Assembly: GCA_964036275.1 (NCBI GenBank)
Contig: OZ038434.1
Span: forward strand, 20,387,879 to 20,451,878
Reading direction: 5' to 3'
From: Litoditis marina
Lineage: Eukaryota > Nematoda > Chromadorea > Rhabditida > Rhabditidae
DNA: 64,000 nucleotides
Positions 1-12,384 of this stretch are shown piece by piece. The notes below the pieces were generated by a model. That model made no database searches and was not told the DNA's origin. It saw nothing but the letters and a program-made list of their open reading frames with translations. The position numbers and the translations under genes are program-made. Numbering within the stretch: the first letter of the stretch is position 1; each line of letters starts with the position of its first letter.

Positions 1-3000
1 TCTCTCATGTGTAGAAACTCAAAAATGTTCATCTTATTAGCATAAGTTGAAACAGTCCCGAAATAATTGAGTGGCGGTGCTAACCAAAAGCACCCCAAGT
101 TGACGTGAATGGAGTTGCGATTTTCGCCCTACGTGAGATTTAGTGTTCAAACTTGGTATTTTTGAACTTCTCTTATGTGTAGAAACTCGTAAATGTTCAT
201 CTTATTAGCATAAGTTGAAACAGTCCCGAAATAATTGAGTGGCGGTGCTAACCAAAAACACCCCCAAGTTGACGTGAATGGAGTTGCGATTTTCGCCCTA
301 CGTGGGATTTAGTGTTCAAACTTGGTATTTTTGAACTTCTCTCATCTGTAGAAACTCAAAAATGTTCATCTCATTAGCATAAGTTGAAACAGTCCCGAAA
401 TAATTGAGTGGCGGTGCTAACCAAAACACCCCCAAGTTGACGTGAATGGAGTTGCGATTTTCGCCCTACGTGAGATTTAGTGTTCAAACTTGGTATTTTT
501 GAACTCCTCTCATGTGTAGAAACTCGTAAATGTTCATCTTATTAGCATAAGTTGAAACAGTCCCGAAATAATTGAGTGGCGGTGCTAACCAAAAACACCC
601 CCAAGTTGACGTGAATGGAGTTGCGATTTTCGCCCTACGTGGGATTTAGTGTTCAAACTTGGTATTTTTGAACTTCTCTCATGTGTAGAAACTCAAAAAT
701 GTTCATCTTATTAGCATAAGTTGAAACAGTCCCGAAATAATTGAGTGGCGGTGCTAACCAAAAACACCCCCAAGTTGACGTGAATGGAGTTGCGATTTCG
801 CCCTACGTGAGATTTAGTGTTCAAACTTGGTATTTTTGAACTCCTCTCATGTGTAGAAACTTAAAAATGTTCATCTTATTAGCATAAGTTGAAACAGTCC
901 CGAAATAATTGAGTGGCGGTGCTAACCAAAAAACACCTCCAAGTTGACGTGAATGGAGTTGCGATTTTCGCCCTACGTGAGATTTAGTATTCAAACTTGG
1001 TATTTTTGAACTCCTCTCATGTGTAGAAACTTAAAAATGTTCATCTTATTTGTATAAGTTGAAACAGTCCCGAAATAATTGAGTGGCTGTGCTAACCAAA
1101 AACACCCCCAAGTTGACGTGAATGGAGTTGCGATTTTCGCCCTACGTGGGATTTAGTGTTCAAACTTGGTATTTTCGAACTTCTCTCATGTGTAGAAACT
1201 CAAAAATGTTCATCTTATTAGCATAAGTTGAAACAGTCCCGAAATAATTGAGTGGCGGTGCTAACCAAAAGCACCCCCAAGTTGACGTGAATGGAAATGC
1301 GATTTTCGCCCTACGTGAGATTTAGTGTTCAAACTTGGTATTTTTGAACTCCTCTCATGTGTAGAAACTCGTAAATGTTCATCTTATTAGCATAAGTCAA
1401 ACAGTCCCGAAATAATTGAGTGGCGGTGCTAACCAAAAACACCCCCAAGTTGACGTGAATGGAGTTGCGATTTTCGCCCTACGTGGGATTTAGTGTTCAA
1501 ACTTGGTATTTTTGAACTTCTCTCATGTGTAGAAACTCAAAAATGTTCATCTTATTAGCATAAGTTGAAACAGTCCCGAAATAATTGAGTGGCGGTGCTA
1601 ACCAAAAACACCCCCAAGTTGACGTAAATGGAGTTGCGATTTTCGCCCTACGTGGGATTTAGTGTTCAAACTTGGTATTTTTGAACTTCTCTCATGTGTA
1701 GAAACTCAAAAATGTTCATCTTATTAGCATAAGTTGAAACAGTCCCGAAATAATTGAGTGGCGGTGCTAACCAAAAACACCCCCAAGTTGACGTGAATGG
1801 AGTTGCGATTTTCGCCCTACGTGGGATTTAGTGTTCAAACTTGGTATTTTTGAACTCCTCTCATGTGTAGAAACTCGTAAATGTTCATCTTATTAGCATA
1901 AGTCAAACAGTCCCGAAATAATTGAGTGGCGGTGCTAACCAAAAACACCCCCAAGTTGACGTGAATGGAGTTGCGATTTTCGCCCTACGTGGGATTTAGT
2001 GTTCAAACTTGGTATTTTTCAACTTCTCTCATGTGTAGAAACTCAAAAATGTTCATCTTATTAGCATAAGTTGAAACAGTCCCGAAATAATTGAGTGGCG
2101 GTGCTAACCAAAAACACCCCCAAGTTGACGTAAATGGAGTTGCGATTTTCGCCCTACGTGGGATTTAGTGTTCAAACTTGGTATTTTTGATCTCCTCTCA
2201 TGTGTAGAAACTTAAAAATGTTCATCTTATTAGCATAAGTTGAAACAGTCCCGAAATAATTGAGTGGCGGTGCTAACCAAAAACACCCCCAAGTTGACGT
2301 GAATGGAGTTGCAATTTTCCCCCTACGTGGGATTTAGTGTTCAAACTTGGTATTTTTGAACTCCTCTCATGCGTAGAAACTTAAAAATGTTCATCTTATT
2401 AGCATAAGTTGAAACAGTCCCGAAATAATTGAGTGGCGGTGCTAACCAAAAACACCCCCAAGTTGACGTGAATGGAGTTGCGATTTTCGCCCTACGTGAG
2501 ATTTAGTGTTCAAACTTGGTATTTTGAACTCCTCTCATGTGTAGAAACTTAAAAATGTTCATCTTATTAGCATAAGTTGAAACAGTCCCGAAATAATTGA
2601 GTGGCGGTGCTAACCAAAAACACCTCCAAGTTGACGTGAATGGAGTTGCGATTTTCGCCCTACGTGAGATTTAGTATTCAAACTTGGTATTTTTGAACTC
2701 CTCTCAAGTGTAGAAACTTAAAAATGTTCATCTTATTTGTATAAGTTGAAACAGCCCCGAAATAATTGAGTGGCGGTGCTAACCAAAAACACCTCCAAGT
2801 TGACGTGAATGGAGTTGCGATTTTCGCCCTACGTGCGATTTAGTATTCAAACTTGGTATTTTTGAACTCCTCTCATGTGTAGAAACTTAAAAATGTTCAT
2901 CTTATTTGCATAAGTTGAAACAGTCCCGAAATAATTGAGTGGCGGTGCTAACCAAAAACACCCCCAAGTTGACGAGAATGGAGTTGCGATTTTCGCCCTA

Positions 3001-3348
3001 CGTGAGATTTAGTATTCAAACTTGGTATTTTTGAACTCCTCTCATGTGTAGAAACTTAAAAATGTTCATCTTATTTGTATAAGTTGAAACAGTCCCGAAA
3101 TAATTGAGTGGCCGTGCTAACCAAAAACACCCCCAAGTTGACGTGAATGGAGTTGCGATTTTCGCCCTACGTGGGATTTAGTGTTCAAACTTGGTATTTT
3201 TGAACTTCTCTCATGTGTAGAAACTCAAAAATGTTCATCTTATTAGCATAAGTTGAAACAGTCCCGAAATAATTGAGTGGCGGTGCTAACCAAAAGCACC
3301 CCCAAGTTGACGTGAATGGAGTTGCGATTTTCGCCCTACGTGAGATTT
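1..3348 (+). repeat. 169-bp satellite array, domain A (+ orientation)
   Basis: About 20 head-to-tail monomers of 168-169 bp; the CCCGAAATAATT block recurs at 57, 225, 394 and 562. Monomers differ by scattered substitutions and 1-3 bp indels. This domain is rich in the variants GAACTTCTCTCATG, ACTCGTAAATG and CTTATTTGTATAAG, which are rare in the central + domains but resemble variants common in the - array at the far right. A three-monomer duplication is marked by the deletion variant CATAAGTCAAACAG at about 1391 and 1897 (506 bp apart). No frame stays open across monomers: 169 leaves remainder 1 modulo 3, so each frame rotates into stops. The array breaks off inside a monomer after GAGATTT at 3348. 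Confidence 0.97.
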
Positions 3349-3362
3349 CTCAGATAGAATCC

Positions 3363-3402
3363 TGCCGATGCCCTGCCGGGTCGACCCGGCAGGGCATCGG
3401 CA
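3363..3402. repeat. 40-bp perfect GC-rich palindrome
   Basis: Two 20-base arms meet with no spacer; the left arm is TGCCGATGCCCTGCCGGGTC and the right arm is its exact reverse complement, centred on GTCGAC. Fifteen of 20 bases per arm are G or C, in strong contrast to the AT-rich flanks. It starts 15 bp inside the non-satellite DNA. It could extrude as a cruciform or fold as a hairpin, or be the end of a transposable element; the sequence alone does not decide. Confidence 0.95.
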
Positions 3403-4886
3403 ACGAACCGGCTCGCCACCGACAAAGGCTAAAATCCGATAAAATCACAATTAGAGGGGTCAAACTGGTTGATAAGGATATAAAATACGATTTTTATAAA
3501 CTCATTACTTTTCGAAAAGTTATACAATGATTGGGTTGATAGAGACTGACATTAGTTAACCAAAATTTCCGTTTAGAAAATCACTACAATACACATGCGA
3601 TCATCTTATAATTGTTTTCGGAGTTCTACACCCTGAGCAAGACGATATACAACGACTTTTATTATTCAGTTCTAAAGTTCTTGTTTTAATAACAAATACA
3701 GTGTTTTCCCCGTTTATTTTTCGCTTTTCGTATTTTCAACCCGAGCGGTCGCTCACTGGCAACACCAACCGCGCCCCAGCTATACCGTACTGGGTGCTTT
3801 GCAGACCTTTATTTGAGCTCATTTTCGAAATTCGCAACTTTCTTGTTTTCATTTTTATTGCTTCAAGTTGGTTTTATTTAATTATTTCTGTTGTCATATT
3901 TTAGTTCAGCATAGGATGATTAAAATTTCGTATGATTCTGACCCCACCAACTACTGCCGAGCGCAAAAAATGGGTTCAAAGGCAACATTTTAGGCCAGAT
4001 ATGATCTTTTGTTACCTCTCCTTAGCGAAAGATGTTAGGCGTTGGCAAGTTCTATTTCACAGCTGTAAATGCCAGTAGTCTGTTTTTTATTAGCAGTAGA
4101 ATGCCCAATTTTCTCATAAGGCCTTTTTAAACTCGCGACATTTATTGGCTAATGGCTAATATTAGTTCTCTCTCTTTCGCTTTTTGCTTTTAGATTTTTG
4201 CTCCCACTGAATACAAGTCACCTAATCCATATTCGTTCTCAGCTTAAGCACTGATTATTCGTCCGCGAATAAAGTGTTACCCATTTTTGTTGTGTTGTGA
4301 TTATTCGGTTCTATTTCGAGCATTCATCATCCTTACTGCTGATTTCAGGCCACTCGGAAGTGAGTTCATCAGGAGTTTCGAAAATAATCTGCAGTGCGAC
4401 TTATTAAGGTTGGTTTTCATTACTATCACTTGTGCAAACTCGTTTCTCTCCAGTTCACTTGTCAATGTCTCTCCAGTTCATTTGTCTACACGGATGAGCA
4501 GTAAACTTAAGGTTGCGAATCACTAATTGCTCTTTTCACACAATTCGACAGCTAATTTTCTGATGTGAAAAAGCGTTTTGAGTTTGCATCAAACATTTGC
4601 CGTGGTGCTTTGGTTCATGGCGCCTTTTGCAGATGTATTGGTTAACGTCATGCGAAGGATCCGTTTACGCGAGATCTTCTAGAAAGCCCATTAGTGGTTA
4701 GTTTAGTTATCTGGGACTTCTGTTATTTCAGGATCATCAAAGTTTTAGCAAAGTAATGGCAATTTTACTGTAAATCGATGTCATTGACATGAAACTACCG
4801 TGAGACTTCCGTTCATAAATCCCTCTATCAACAACTTGTATCCAAAAATTGTTGATATTTATTTTCGGTGAGGAGAACCGGTTCAT

Positions 4887-5079
4887 CATACCCTAAATGC
4901 TCAGCATTTTGAGAAAAAACCCCCTGTTTTTGGTCCGAAGATTTGGGCAAAACCCCCCTCTTAAAAATTGTCTGATTTAGCGATTTTCTGAATTAAGGGC
5001 AAAACCCCCTTATAATGGCTGAGGGGGAGGGCAAAACCCTTCTGTTTGAAAAAGTCACAACTGAGGCATTTAGGGTATG
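4887..5079. mobile_element. Small inverted-repeat element (MITE-like), tentative
   Basis: CATACCCTAAATGCTCAG at 4887-4904 is matched in reverse complement by 5061-5079, with one extra base in the right arm. The 156 bp interior contains three direct copies of GGGCAAAACCC (4945, 4997, 5029) with differing C-run lengths. The total of 193 bp and the lack of coding potential fit a non-autonomous foldback or miniature inverted-repeat element. I see no clear target-site duplication outside the arms, so a chance dyad or an old, eroded copy remains possible. Confidence 0.45.
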
Positions 5080-5163
5080 TTTGTGACGCAAAATCTCGGC
5101 GTGTTCGTGTTATCTTTTTTTTAGAAGGGATCCCTTGTTGGGGAGTAGTGACACCACACTGGT

Positions 5164-5258
5164 ACATTGTACAATTACTCCCCTTTTACAATCACTTCCA
5201 TCTCTATAGGTAGCTGTATTGGGAGGAGGGGGATGACGATTGTACAATTTTTTCCGGG
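5164..5258. repeat. Imperfect dyad with two ATTGTACAAT palindromes
   Basis: The self-complementary decamer ATTGTACAAT occurs twice about 85 bp apart. Each copy lies beside a C-rich (left) or G-rich (right) tract, so the arms pair imperfectly around a loop. This may be the trace of another small foldback element. No function can be assigned. Confidence 0.35.
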
Positions 5259-5447
5259 TGTACATAGGCGATGACTTAATTAGGAATACATTTAATTAGG
5301 TACACATTTCTATGTTTCGGATAACAAGTCATTTTATATTCTCAGATGTGATGGAGTCTATCTCGCCCATCGCGAAATTCCACCTGCTAAAACTTCTGGG
5401 TCAGTTTGTTTTCTTTTTATTTGCTTGTTCTTACATTTGTGATCGTG

Positions 5448-5647
5448 NNNNNNNNNNNNNNNNNNNNNNNNNNNNNNNNNNNNNNNNNNNNNNNNNNNNN
5501 NNNNNNNNNNNNNNNNNNNNNNNNNNNNNNNNNNNNNNNNNNNNNNNNNNNNNNNNNNNNNNNNNNNNNNNNNNNNNNNNNNNNNNNNNNNNNNNNNNNN
5601 NNNNNNNNNNNNNNNNNNNNNNNNNNNNNNNNNNNNNNNNNNNNNNN
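5448..5647. other. Assembly gap (200 N)
   Basis: Exactly 200 undetermined bases, the round number used for a scaffold gap of unknown or nominal size. It lies at the boundary between non-satellite DNA and satellite domain B, so the junction and an unknown number of monomers are missing. Open frames that cross it are artefacts. Confidence 0.98.
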
Positions 5648-5989
5648 GAATGGAGTTGCGATTTTCGCCCTACGTGGGATTTAGTGTTCAACTTGGTCTT
5701 TTGAACTCCTCTCATGTGTAGAAACTCAAAAATGTTCATCTTATTTGCATAAGTTGAAACAGTCCCGAAATAATTGAGTGGCGGTGCTAACCAAAAACAC
5801 TCCCAAATTGACGTGAATGGAGTTGCGATTTTTGCCCTACGTGAGATTTAGTGTTCAAACTTGGTATTTTTGAACTCTTCTCATGTGTAGAAACTAAAAA
5901 ATGTTCATCTTATTAGCATAAGTTGAAACAGTCCCGAAATAATTGAGTGGCGGTGCTAACCAAAAACACCCCCAAGTTGACGTGAATGG

Positions 5990-7450
5990 AGTTGCGATTT
6001 TTGCCCTACGTGGGATTTAGTGTTCAAACTTGGTATTTTTGAACTCCTCTCATGTGTAGAAACTAAAAAATGTTCATCTTATTAGCATACGTTGAAACAG
6101 TCCCGAAATAATTGAGTGGCGGTGCTAACCAAAAACACCCCCAAGTTGACGTGAATGGAGTTGCGATTTTCCCCCTACGTGGGATTCAGTGTTCAAACTT
6201 GGTATTTTTGAACTCCTCTCATGTGTAGAAACTTAAAAATGTTCATCTTATTAGCATAAGTTGAAACAGTCCCGAAATAATTGAGTGGCGGTGCTAACCA
6301 AAAACACCCCCAAGTTGACGTGAATGGAGTTGCGATTTTCCCCCTACGTGGGATTCAGTGTTCAAACTTGGTATTTTTGAACTCCTCTCATGTGTAGAAA
6401 CTTAAAAATGTTCATCTTATTAGCATAAGTTGAAACAGTCCCGAAATAATTGAGTGGCGGTGCTAACCAAAAACACCCCCAAATTGACGTGAATGGAGTT
6501 GCGATTTTCGCCCTACGTGAGATTTAGTGTTCAAACTTGGTATTTTTGAACTCCTCTCATGTGTAGAAACTTAAAAATGTTCATCTTATTTGCATAAGTT
6601 GAAACAGTCCCGAAATAATTGAGTGGCGGTGCTAACCAAAAACACCCCCAAGTTGACGTGAATGGAGTTGCGATTTTCGCCCTACGTGGGATTTAGTGTT
6701 CAAACTTGGTATTTTTGAACTCCTCTCATGTGTAGAAACTAAAAAATGTTCATCTTATTAGCATACGTTGAAACAGTCCCGAAATAATTGAGTGGCGGTG
6801 CTAACCAAAAACACCCCCAAGTTGACGTGAATGGAGTTGCGATTTTTGCCCTACGTGGGATTTAGTGTTCAAACTTGGTATTTTTGAACTCCTCTCATGT
6901 GTAGAAACTAAAAAATGTTCATCTTATTAGCATACGTTGAAACAGTCCCGAAATAATTGAGTGGCGGTGCTAACCAAAAACACCCCCAAGTTGACGTGAA
7001 TGGAGTTGCGATTTTCCCCCTACGTGGGATTCAGTGTTCAAACTTGGTATTTTTGAACTCCTCTCATGTGTAGAAACTTAAAAATGTTCATCTTATTAGC
7101 ATAAGTTGAAACAGTCCCGAAATAATTGAGTGGCGGTGCTAACCAAAAACACCCCCAAGTTGACGTGAATGGAGTTGCGATTTTCCCCCTACGTGGGATT
7201 CAGTGTTCAAACTTGGTATTTTTGAACTCCTCTCATGTGTAGAAACTTAAAAATGTTCATCTTATTAGCATAAGTTGAAACAGTCCCGAAATAATTGAGT
7301 GGCGGTGCTAACCAAAAACACCCCCAAATTGACGTGAATGGAGTTGCGATTTTCGCCCTACGTGAGATTTAGTGTTCAAACTTGGTATTTTTGAACTCCT
7401 CTCATGTGTAGAAACTTAAAAATGTTCATCTTATTTGCATAAGTTGAAAC
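5990..7450 (+). repeat. Five-monomer tandem duplication (~846 bp period)
   Basis: The pair of GGGATTCAGTG variants at 6181 and 6350 returns at 7027 and 7196. The neighbouring markers GATTTTTGCCC, GCATACGTTGAAACAG and GATTTTCCCCC return at the same 846 bp offset. The copies diverge after about 7450. Confidence 0.8.
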
Positions 7451-8519
7451 AGTCCCGAAATAATTGAGTGGCGGTGCTAACCAAAAACACCCCCAAATTG
7501 ACGTGAATGGAGTTGCGATTTTCGCCCTACGTGAGATTTAGTGTTCAAACTTGGTATTTTTGAACTCCTCTCATGTGTAGAAACTCAAAAATGTTCATCT
7601 TATTTGCATAAGTTGAAACAGTCCCGAAATAATTGAGTGGCGGTGCTAACCAAAAACACCCCCAAATTGACGTGAATGGAGTTGCGATTTTCGCCCTACG
7701 TGAGATTTAGTGTTCAAACTTGGTATTTTTGAACTCCTCTCATGTGTAGAAACTTAAAAATGTTCATCTTATTAGCATAAGTTGAAACAGTCCCGAAATA
7801 ATTGAGTGGCCGTGCTAACCAAAAACACCCCCTAGTTGACGTGAATGGAGTTGCGATTTTCGCCCTACGTGGGATTTAGTGTTCAAACTTGGTATTTTTG
7901 AACTCCTCTCATGTGGAGAAACTCAAAAATGTTCATCTTATTTGCATAAGTTGAAACAGTCCCGAAATAATTGAGTGGCGGTGCTAACCAAAAACACCCC
8001 CAAATTGACGTGAATGGAGTTGCGATTTTTGCCCTACGTGAGATTTAGTGTTCAAACTTGGTATTTTTGAACTCCCCTCATGTGTAGAAACTCAAAAATG
8101 TTCATCTTATTAGCATAAGTTGAAACAGTCCCGAAATAATTGAGTGGCGGTGCTAACCAAAAACACCCCCAAATTGACGTGAATGGAGTTGCGATTTTTG
8201 CCCTACGTGAGATTTAGTGTTCAAACTTGGTATTTTTGAACTCCCCTCATGTGTAGAAACTCAAAAATGTTCATCTTATTAGCATAAGTTGAAACAGTCC
8301 CGAAATAATTGAGTGGCGGTGCTAACCAAAAACACCCCCAAGTTGACGTGAATGGAGTTGCGATTTTCGCCCTACGTGAGATTTAGTGTTCAAACTTGGT
8401 ATTTTTGAACTCCTTTCATGTGTAGAAACTTCAAAATGTTCATCTTATTAGCATAAGTTGAAACAGTCCCGAAATAATTGAGTGGCGGTGCTAACCAAAA
8501 ACACCCCCAAGTTGACGTG

Positions 8520-10290
8520 AATGGAGTTGCGATTTTCGCCCTACGTGGGATTTAGTGTTCAAACTTGGTCTTTTGAACTCCTCTCATGTGTAGAAACTCA
8601 AAAATGTTCATCTTATTTGCATAAGTTGAAACAGTCCCGAAATAATTGAGTGGCGGTGCTAACCAAAAACACTCCCAAATTGACGTGAATGGAGTTGCGA
8701 TTTTTGCCCTACGTGAGATTTAGTGTTCAAACTTGGTATTTTTGAACTCTTCTCATGTGTAGAAACTAAAAAATGTTCATCTTATTAGCATAAGTTGAAA
8801 CAGGCCCGAAATAATTGAGTGGCGGTGCTAACCAAAAACACCCCCAAGTTGACGTGAATGGAGTTGCGATTTTCGCCCTACGTGGGATTTAGTGTTCAAA
8901 CTTGGTATTTTTGAACTCCTCTCATGTGTAGAAACTAAAAAATGTTCATCTTATTAGCATAAGTTGAAACAGTCCCGAAATAATTGAGTGGCGGTGCTAA
9001 CCAAAAACACCCCCAAGTTGACGTGAATGGAGTTGCGATTTTCGCCCTACGTGAGATTTAGTGTTCAAACTTGGTATTTTTGAACTCCTTTCATGTGTAG
9101 AAACTTCAAAATGTTCAGCTTATTAGCATAAGTTGAAACAGTCCCGAAATAATTGAGTGGCGGTGCTAACCAAAAACACCCCCAAGTTGACGTGAATGGA
9201 GTTGCGATTTTCGCCCTACGTGAGATTTAGTGTTCAAACTTGGTATTTTTGAACTCCTTTCATGTGTAGAAACTTCAAAATGTTCATCTTATTAGCATAA
9301 GTTGAAACAGTCCCGAAATAATTGAGTGGCGGTGCTAACCAAAAACACCCCCAAGTTGACGTGAATGGAGTTGCGATTTTCGCCCTACGTGGGATTTAGT
9401 GTTCAAACTTGGTCTTTTGAACTCCTCTCATGTGTAGAAACTCAAAAATGTTCATCTTATTTGCATAAGTTGAAACAGTCCCGAAATAATTGAGTGGCGG
9501 TGCTAACCAAAAACACTCCCAAATTGACGTGAATGGAGTTGCGATTTTTGCCCTACGTGAGATTTAGTGTCCAAACTTGGTATTTTTGAACTCTTCTCAT
9601 GTGTAGAAACTAAAAAATGTTCATCTTATTAGCATAAGTTGAAACAGGCCCGAAATAATTGAGTGGCGGTGCTAACCAAAAACACCCCCAAGTTGACGTG
9701 AATGGAGTTGCGATTTTCGCCCTACGTGGGATTTAGTGTTCAAACTTGGTATTTTTGAACTCCTCTCATGTGTAGAAACTAAAAAATGTTCATCTTATTA
9801 GCATAAGTTGAAACAGTCCCGAAATAATTGAGTGGCGGTGCTAACCAAAAACACCCCCAAGTTGACGTGAATGGAGTTGCGATTTTCGCCCTACGTGAGA
9901 TTTAGTGTTCAAACTTGGTATTTTTGAACTCCTTTCATGTGTAGAAACTTCAAAATGTTCAGCTTATTAGCATAAGTTGAAACAGTCCCGAAATAATTGA
10001 GTGGCGGTGCTAACCAAAAACACCCCCAAGTTGACGTGAATGGAGTTGCGATTTTCGCCCTACGTGGGATTTAGTGTTCAAACTTGGTCTTTTGAACTCC
10101 TCTCATGTGTAGAAACTCAAAAATGTTCATCTTATTTGCATAAGTTGAAACAGTCCCGAAATAATTGAGTGGCGGTGCTAACCAAAAACACTCCCAAATT
10201 GACGTGAATGGAGTTGCGATTTTTGCCCTACGTGAGATTTAGTGTTCAAACTTGGTATTTTTGAACTCTTCTCATGTGTAGAAACTAAAA
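8520..10290 (+). repeat. Higher-order block with 5- and 4-monomer steps
   Basis: A short-form variant (GGTCTTTTGAACTC, followed by CACTCCCAAATTG and GAACTCTTCTCATG) occurs near 8567, 9411 and 10086. The steps are 844 bp (five monomers) and 675 bp (four monomers). The same marker trio also sits right after the gap near 5693, 17 monomers (2874 bp) upstream. Confidence 0.8.
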
Positions 10291-11900
10291 AATGTTCATC
10301 TTATTAGCATAAGTTGAAACAGTCCCGAAATAATTGAGTGGCGGTGCTAACCAAAAACACCCCCAAGTTGACGTGAATGGAGTTGCGATTTTCGCCCTCT
10401 GTGGGATTTAGTGTTCAAACTTGGTATTTTCTGAACTCCTCTCATGTGTAGAAACTCAAAAATGTTCATCTTATTTGCATAAGTTGAAACAGTCCCGAAA
10501 TAATTGAGTGGCGGTGCTAACCAAAAACACCCCCAAATTGACGTGAATGGAGTTGCGATTTTCGCCCTACGTGGGATTTAGTGTTCAAACTTGGTATTTT
10601 TGAACTCCTCTCATGTGTAGAAACTTAAAAATGTTCATCTTATTAGCATAAGTTGAGACAGTCCCGAAATAATTGAGTGGCGGTGCTAACCAAAAACACC
10701 CCCAAATTGACGTGAATGGAGTTGCGATTTTCGCCCTACGTGAGATTTAGTATTCAAACTTGGTATTTTTGAACTCCTCTCATGTGTAGAAACTCAAAAA
10801 TGTTCATCTTATTTGCATAAGTTGAAACAGTCCCGAAATAATTGAGTGGCGGTGCTAACCAAAAACACTCCCAAATTGACGTGAATGGAGTTGCGATTTT
10901 TGCCCTACGTGAGATTTAGTGTTCAAACTTGGTATTTTTGAACTCTTCTCATGTGTAGAAACTAAAAAATGTTCATCTTATTAGCATAAGTTGAAACAGT
11001 CTCGAAATAATTGAGTGGCGGTGCTAACCAAAAACACCCCCAAATTGACGTGAATGGAGTTGCGATTTTTGCCCTACGTGAGATTTAGTGTTCAAACTTG
11101 GTATTTTTGAACTCCCCTCATGTGTAGAAACTCAAAAATGTTTATCTTATTAGCATAAGTTGAAACAGTCCCGAAATAATTGAGTGGCGGTGCTAACCAA
11201 AAACACCCCCAAGTTGACGTGAATGGAGTTGCGATTTTCGCCCTACGTGAGATTTAGTGTTCAAACTTGGTATTTTTGAACTCCTTTCATGTGTAGAAAC
11301 TTCAAAATGTTCATCTTATTAGCATAAGTTGAAACAGTCCCGAAATAATTGAGTGGCGGTGCTAACCAAAAACACCCCCAAGTTGACGTGAATGGAGTTG
11401 CGATTTTCGCCCTACGTGAGATTTAGTGTTCAAACTTGGTATTTTTGAACTCCTCTCATGTGTAGAAACTCAAAAATGTTCATCTTATTTGCATAAGTTG
11501 AAACAGTCCCGAAATAATTGAGTGGCGGTGCTAACCAAAAACACCCCCAAATTGACGTGAATGGAGTTGCGATTTTTGCCCTACGTGAGATTTAGTGTTC
11601 AAACTTGGTATTTTTGAACTCCCCTCATGTGTGGAAACTCAAAAATGTTTATCTTATTTGCATAAGTTGAAACAGTCCCGAAATAATTGAGTGGCCGTGC
11701 TAACCAAAAACACCCCCTAGTTGACGTGAATGGAGTTGCGATTTTCCCCCTACGTGGGATTTAGTGTTCAAACTTGGTATTTTTGAACTCCTCTCATGTG
11801 TAGAAACTCAAAAATGTTCATCTTATTTGCATAAGTTGAAACAGTCCCGAAATAATTGAGTGGCGGTGCTAACCAAAAACACCCCAAATTGACGTGAATG

Positions 11901-11945
11901 CATAGGAAATCTGGGACTACTGGTAAACTCGTAGTAAACTAGTAG
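11901..11945 (+). repeat. Left terminal inverted repeat of the 853-bp element
   Basis: Begins CATAGGAAATCTGGGAC and continues into GGTAAACTCGTAGTAAACT. It matches the reverse complement of the right end at 29 of 45 gapless positions; the best-preserved stretch is GTAAACT. Confidence 0.7.
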
Positions 11946-12336
11946 TAGTAGTAAAGGAGGAGTACTCTCGTGGTAGAGTAGGGGTATCCTGGTAGAAAAC
12001 TAGTAGTAAATACGGACGTCAAATTAAAAAATGCATTTTGGCAGTCTGAAACTAGTCTTTTTACGATACATTATCTTCACAGAATTTGAATCACAGTGTT
12101 TTGTAGGCATTATGAGCACGTAGACAGTTAGTAGTAACTTACTCGTAGGCTAGTAGTAACTTAGTCGTAGGCTAGTAGAAACCTGTAGTACGCTAACTAG
12201 GCAGGAAAGTGCTGATTATTCATAATATGGGAAAATTTTTATCGAATTAGTGCTACTGTAGAACGGGCTTAAGTATAAGGTTTTTTGTTAGGGCTCGTGG
12301 CGCATTCACGTTATTCCATAGTGAGCGCTGAACAGT

Positions 12337-12376
12337 GAAGCGCGCCTGTAATCGTATACGATTGTGGCGCGCCTTC
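12337..12376. repeat. GC-rich hairpin upstream of the tRNA-like gene
   Basis: GAAG, CGCGCC and AATCGTA on the left pair with TACGATT, GGCGCG and CTTC on the right, interrupted by a small internal bulge. It lies 8 bp before the tRNA-like sequence. It may be a structural or promoter-flanking element of the transposon; a function is not shown. Confidence 0.6.
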
Positions 12377-12384
12377 AGACATCA

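Larger units (their letters stand above)
3349..5447. other. Non-satellite DNA between array domain A and the gap
   Basis: This stretch has no satellite monomers and no internal tandem repeat, so it is single-copy or dispersed-repeat DNA. It is AT-rich with T-rich runs on the + strand near 3700-3900 and 4080-4200. I found no convincing coding gene; open frames are short and show no recognisable domain. It holds a 40 bp palindrome beside the left junction, a 193 bp segment with terminal inverted repeats, a second inverted pair around 5164-5258, and a short direct repeat of TTAATTAGG near 5276-5301. Its right boundary with the satellite is lost in the assembly gap, so full length and any target-site duplication cannot be judged. 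Confidence 0.8.
5648..11900 (+). repeat. 169-bp satellite array, domain B (+ orientation)
   Basis: About 37 head-to-tail monomers. Typical local variants are GAACTCCTCTCATG, CCCCCAAATTGACG and ACTAAAAAATG. Segmental duplications are visible as returning marker variants (see the two sub-blocks listed separately). The domain ends inside a monomer at GACGTGAATG, where an 853 bp element is inserted; the same monomer resumes on the other side. Confidence 0.97.

Noticed and set aside
3701..3904. 67-codon hydrophobic open frame
   Set aside because: The hydrophobic residues reflect T-rich DNA; no start context, homology or gene neighbourhood supports it.
5312..5739. Open frames across the gap
   Set aside because: Most of the supposed protein is undetermined sequence in the N run.
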